Below, piece after piece: positions 61,142 to 64,000 of a DNA stretch of 64,000 nucleotides. The notes below the pieces were generated by a model. That model saw nothing but the letters and a program-made list of their open reading frames with translations. It was not told where the DNA came from and searched no databases. The DNA is from SIAF01 sp046152955 (lineage in GTDB: Bacteria; Planctomycetota; Planctomycetia; Planctomycetales; Planctomycetaceae), in contig JBJXGA010000066.1 of assembly GCA_046152955.1 (NCBI GenBank), positions 1-64,000 on the forward strand, given 5' to 3'. The translations under genes were made by a program, and so were the position numbers. Within the stretch, counting starts at the first letter, position 1, and the number at the start of each line of letters is the position of its first letter.

Positions 61142-62158
61142 GTGAGACCCTCTGTGAGTGTGACTCGATCCAAAGTGGTGGTGTTCGGCGCCAATTCCTT
61201 TTCCGGGCAGGATTTCGTTGATCTGCTATTGGATCAGCCGCAGTACGACGTCCTGGGGATCAGCCGATCCGCGGAACGGTCGGGGCTGTTTCTGCGCTAC
61301 AAGCAGCGGAGCGACCTGTCGCGGTATCGGTACTTTCCGCTGGACATGAACCGCAATATGCCGGAAATCCTGGGGCTGCTGGATGCCGAGCGACCGGAGT
61401 ACATTGTCAATTTTGCCGCTCAAAGCGAAGTGGCGCCGAGCTGGGAACATCCCGAGCATTGGTTCGAGACCAATACGGTCGCGCTGAGCAAACTGGTCAA
61501 CCACCTCCGCCGGCAGAATTACCTGCAACGGTATTTGCACGTCTCCAGCCCCGAGGCGTATGGCACCTGCGTCGGTCGCGTCCTGGAGGGAACTCCGGAC
61601 AATCCCAGCACTCCCTACGCGGCCTCCAAGGCGGCGGCCGATATGCTGCTGGCAGTGTATCACAAGCAATACCAGTTCCCCTTGCTGACGGTCAGGGCGA
61701 CCAACGTGTATGGCGCGCGGCAGCAGTTGTTCAAGATCATTCCCCGGTCGGCGATTTACCTCCGGATGGGGAAGAAAATCGAACTGCATGGCGGGGGAAC
61801 GGCGGTCAAGTCGTACATTCACATTCGGGACGTTTCGCGGGGTGAACTGGCGATCCTTGAACGGGGCGAGTTGGGAGGGATGTACAACATTTCGCCCGAT
61901 GAGGGGGTTGCCGTCCGGGAGGTCGTCGCGACGATCGCCCGCAGAATGAACGTCCCCTTTGAGAAGGCGGTCGAAATCGTGGCGGAGCGACCGGGGCAGG
62001 ACGCGGCCTACGTCATCGACTCCTCCAAGGCGCGCAGCAAGCTGGGTTGGGCGCCGCAGATCGGCTTGGAAGAAGGTTTGAGCGAAGTCATCGACTGGGT
62101 CGGAGAAAACTGGGACGAGATTCGGACGCTCCCCCTGGGGTATGAACACAAGGCATGA
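61142..62158 (+). CDS. NAD-dependent epimerase/dehydratase, GDP-mannose-dehydratase-like
   Basis: 338 aa from GTG 61142; GTGs at 61154 and 61160 are alternatives and none has a clear ribosome binding site. NAD site VVVFGANSFSGQDF (GxxxxxG variant), EYIVNFAAQSEVAPSW, and the YxxxK pair in STPYAASKAAADML. TVRATNVYGARQQLFKIIPR and KSYIHIRDVSRGELAI are the usual substrate-lobe segments of dTDP-glucose/GDP-mannose 4,6-dehydratases. It probably makes a 4-keto-6-deoxy or related intermediate. Second SDR of the cluster, not close to the first. Confidence 0.85.
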   Translation: MRPSVSVTRSKVVVFGANSFSGQDFVDLLLDQPQYDVLGISRSAERSGLFLRYKQRSDLSRYRYFPLDMNRNMPEILGLLDAERPEYIVNFAAQSEVAPSWEHPEHWFETNTVALSKLVNHLRRQNYLQRYLHVSSPEAYGTCVGRVLEGTPDNPSTPYAASKAAADMLLAVYHKQYQFPLLTVRATNVYGARQQLFKIIPRSAIYLRMGKKIELHGGGTAVKSYIHIRDVSRGELAILERGELGGMYNISPDEGVAVREVVATIARRMNVPFEKAVEIVAERPGQDAAYVIDSSKARSKLGWAPQIGLEEGLSEVIDWVGENWDEIRTLPLGYEHKA

Positions 62159-62225
62159 GAGACGGGGATTGCCGGAGTTTGGGATGAGTTGTCGGGTTGT
62201 TCTTCAACGTGGGATGGCATGATTC

Positions 62226-62888
62226 ATGGCGTACGTTGATTTTGTCAATAAGCTGCACAAGGCGACGCGGCGCGATTACCTCAAGCGCGTCACTGACCAC
62301 GACAAGGCCGCCGTGGCCGAGATCGCCTGCCAGTTCGGACGCGATTACTGGGACGGCGAGAGGCACCTCGGATACGGGGGATACAAATACGACGGTCGTT
62401 GGCGCGTCGTCGCCGAAGACATGGCCCGGCATTACGGCTTGAAGCCGGGAGCCCGGATTCTGGATGTGGGATGCGGCAAAGGCTTCCTGCTGTATGAATT
62501 CACGCAGGTCGTTCCGGATTGCGAGGTGGTGGGCATCGACATCTCACAGTACGCCATCGAGCATGCCAAAGACGAGATTCGTTCCTCTGTACGGGTGGCC
62601 AACGCCAATCAATTGCCGTTTCCCGACCAGTCGTTCGATCTGGTCTATACGATCAACACGCTCCACAATTTGTACCTTCCCGACCTGCATGCGGCTGTGA
62701 AGGAAATCGAGCGGGTCGGGCGGGGGGGCAAGCACATCGTGATCGAAGCGTACCGCAACGAACGGGAAAAAGTGAACCTGATGTACTGGCAGCTCACCTG
62801 CCGCGCCTTCCACACTCCGGCCGAGTGGGAATGGATTTTTCAGCAGGCCGGTTACACCGGGGACTACTCGTACATCGTTTTTGAATGA
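62226..62888 (+). CDS. SAM-dependent methyltransferase
   Basis: 220 aa. Motif I is ILDVGCGKGFLLYEF, followed by the acidic turn VVGIDISQYAIEHA, motif II-like FDLVYTINTLHNLYLPD and the C-terminal VNLMYWQLTCRAFHTPAEW. The fold is of the methyltransf_11/25 type. In a surface-sugar cluster it may methylate a sugar hydroxyl or carbon. A charged N-terminal extension (about 75 residues; LHKATRRDYLKRVTDHDKAA) precedes the SAM site. The next methyltransferase gene follows on the same strand. Confidence 0.85.
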   Translation: MAYVDFVNKLHKATRRDYLKRVTDHDKAAVAEIACQFGRDYWDGERHLGYGGYKYDGRWRVVAEDMARHYGLKPGARILDVGCGKGFLLYEFTQVVPDCEVVGIDISQYAIEHAKDEIRSSVRVANANQLPFPDQSFDLVYTINTLHNLYLPDLHAAVKEIERVGRGGKHIVIEAYRNEREKVNLMYWQLTCRAFHTPAEWEWIFQQAGYTGDYSYIVFE

Positions 62889-62998
62889 CTTTTGCATCCG
62901 GCGTTGCGCCGCACGGCAATCAAGCCGTATGTCACCCGCGCTCGATTTCACTCATCACCAACCGCCACTTACCTACAGCCAGTCACTGGAGACCTACC

Positions 62999-63679
62999 AT
63001 GCTCGTCGAAGCCACGCGCGAAACGCAGTACCAGATGTGCCTAGAAAAAGTGGAGCGACAGGGGATCACTTCACTGGGGCTGATGACCAACCAGGTGTGG
63101 GATGACGACCCGCGTCGGCTGGTGTTCGTCCTGGCACGGTACAAATTCGTCGCCAAGATGCTGGCGGGGAAGAAACGGGTTCTGGAAGTGGGGTGTGCCG
63201 ACGCCTTTGGCACGCGCATCGTTCTGCAGGAGGTTGACCACGTGACGGCCGTCGACTTCGATCCGGTCTTCGTCCGCGACGCGCAGCAGCGCATGTCGCC
63301 GGAGTGGGCATTCGAAGTCCGCGAACATGACATGCTGGCAGGACCGGTGGCCCCCTGCAATTTCGACGCCGCCTATTGCTGCGACGTGATCGAACACATC
63401 GAGCCCGATCAGGAGCTGCGCTTTGTCCGGAATCTGGCCGAGTCACTGACCCCGGACGGCGTCGCCATCGTCGGATCGCCTTCGATTCATTCTCAAACGT
63501 ATGCCTCGCCGCAGAGCAAGGCGGGGCACGTCAACTGCAAAGATGCCGCCGGCCTCAAGCGGTTGATGCACGATTTCTTCGAGAACGTGTTCATCTTTTC
63601 GATGAACGACGAAGTGGTCCATACCGGGTTCACGCCGATGGCGCACTATCTGTTTGCGCTGTGCGCAGGCCGACGATAG
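62999..63679 (+). CDS. SAM-dependent methyltransferase, second
   Basis: 226 aa from ATG 62999 (GGAG 7 nt upstream); the frame is open to 62885, where it would overlap the preceding gene, but the spacing favours 62999. Motif I is RVLEVGCADAFGTRIVL, then VTAVDFDPVFVRDA, and FDAAYCCDVIEHIEPD is a UbiG/methyltransf_12-like post-I segment. It shares only the SAM motifs with the neighbouring enzyme, so the two are separate families and not a duplication. Probable O- or C-methylation in the same pathway. Confidence 0.85.
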   Translation: MLVEATRETQYQMCLEKVERQGITSLGLMTNQVWDDDPRRLVFVLARYKFVAKMLAGKKRVLEVGCADAFGTRIVLQEVDHVTAVDFDPVFVRDAQQRMSPEWAFEVREHDMLAGPVAPCNFDAAYCCDVIEHIEPDQELRFVRNLAESLTPDGVAIVGSPSIHSQTYASPQSKAGHVNCKDAAGLKRLMHDFFENVFIFSMNDEVVHTGFTPMAHYLFALCAGRR

Positions 63680-63727
63680 GGCGGTTCGGGGGGGCAACGG
63701 GGCCTCGCCGGGCGGATTGGATCCCGG

Positions 63728-64000
63728 GTGAATTGGGTCATCGTGAAGACAGGCCATCCAGTGCGAAGCGGCAACGAATCGGGAAAGACGCTGATCGTCG
63801 GCGGAGACGGCAAAGTGGGCCGGGCGCTCGCCCTGCACCTGTCTCAGGCTGGGCAGCCGACCATCGTGACATCGCGCCGCCCATCGACGGAGAGTGCCGT
63901 CCCTCTGGACCTGGCCGAAGATGTCAGCGGCTGGCCGATTCCTGAGGGGATCAGCGTGGCCATCGTGTGTGCCGCGATTCCTCTGATGGATCTATGCGAA
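63728..64000 (+). CDS. Rossmann-fold sugar-nucleotide reductase-like protein, N-terminal part
   Basis: The window ends within it. From GTG 63728 (a GTG at 63743 is an alternative) 91 codons are open. TLIVGGDGKVGRALALHLSQ is an NAD(P)-binding GxxGxxG loop, followed by TSRRPST and LDLAEDVSG, where an acidic residue limits the second strand, and VAIVCAAIPLM. Fits an SDR or NAD-dependent epimerase that would belong to the same cluster. Frame choice is supported by the intact Rossmann pattern. Confidence 0.6.
   Translation, partial: MNWVIVKTGHPVRSGNESGKTLIVGGDGKVGRALALHLSQAGQPTIVTSRRPSTESAVPLDLAEDVSGWPIPEGISVAIVCAAIPLMDLCE

Overview
The window reads as a GC-rich chromosome segment of a planctomycete (Planctomycetota). 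The evidence is gene content: two DUF1501 proteins with twin-arginine signals, a DUF1549/DUF1553 protein, two giant PVC-type propeller/HEAT/cytochrome c proteins, a PEP-CTERM secreted protein, an ASPIC/UnbV-FG-GAP protein, a BlaI/M56 pair fused to carboxypeptidase-regulatory-like modules, and many very long secreted multidomain proteins. Genus cannot be fixed from the sequence.

Layout. 1-8.6 kb: tail of a glycerophosphodiester phosphodiesterase, a membrane acyltransferase carrying an ankyrin block inside its membrane domain, a PEP-CTERM protein followed by a propeller/di-heme protein, and a secreted amidohydrolase. 8.6-11.4 kb: a palindromic element, a small helical protein with a good promoter, and a three-gene unit (unknown protein, one-pass WSFFAPNP protein, HTTM membrane protein). 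11.5-21.1 kb, mostly minus strand: a nitrilase-PVC cytochrome fusion, a two-gene unit whose HEPN-like member has lost its middle, a penicillin acylase, and MetY. 21.3-31.2 kb, plus strand: DUF1501-RibD, a BlaI-M56 sensor pair with visible promoter and operator, and a DUF1549/1553-DUF1501 pair. 31.4-38.8 kb: methyltransferase, unknown secreted protein, then small accessory genes (PIN toxin module, nucleotidyltransferase pair, HNH-like protein) around an orphan regulatory-like-domain protein. 39.2-53.3 kb: the second PVC cytochrome, a 218-bp MITE-like element, an SH3-HEAT-thioredoxin-like-WD40 protein, a tandem repeat, a bestrophin-like channel, a TPR-FG-GAP-ASPIC protein and a vanadium haloperoxidase-like protein.

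53.5-64.0 kb is a single-strand cluster behind a near-consensus promoter: a nucleotidyltransferase-kinase with the two HldE-type domains in swapped order, two sugar epimerase/dehydratases, transketolase split into two overlapping subunit genes, a zinc alcohol dehydrogenase without its structural-zinc cysteines, a HAD phosphatase, an aminoglycoside-phosphotransferase-like kinase, two methyltransferases and a truncated Rossmann reductase. Together they look like the sugar-precursor part of a surface-glycan pathway making an unusual, probably chain-extended or branched sugar. No glycosyltransferase lies inside the window.

The gaps between genes hold several palindromic or repetitive elements. 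No rRNA, complete tRNA, CRISPR array or intact transposase gene was found.
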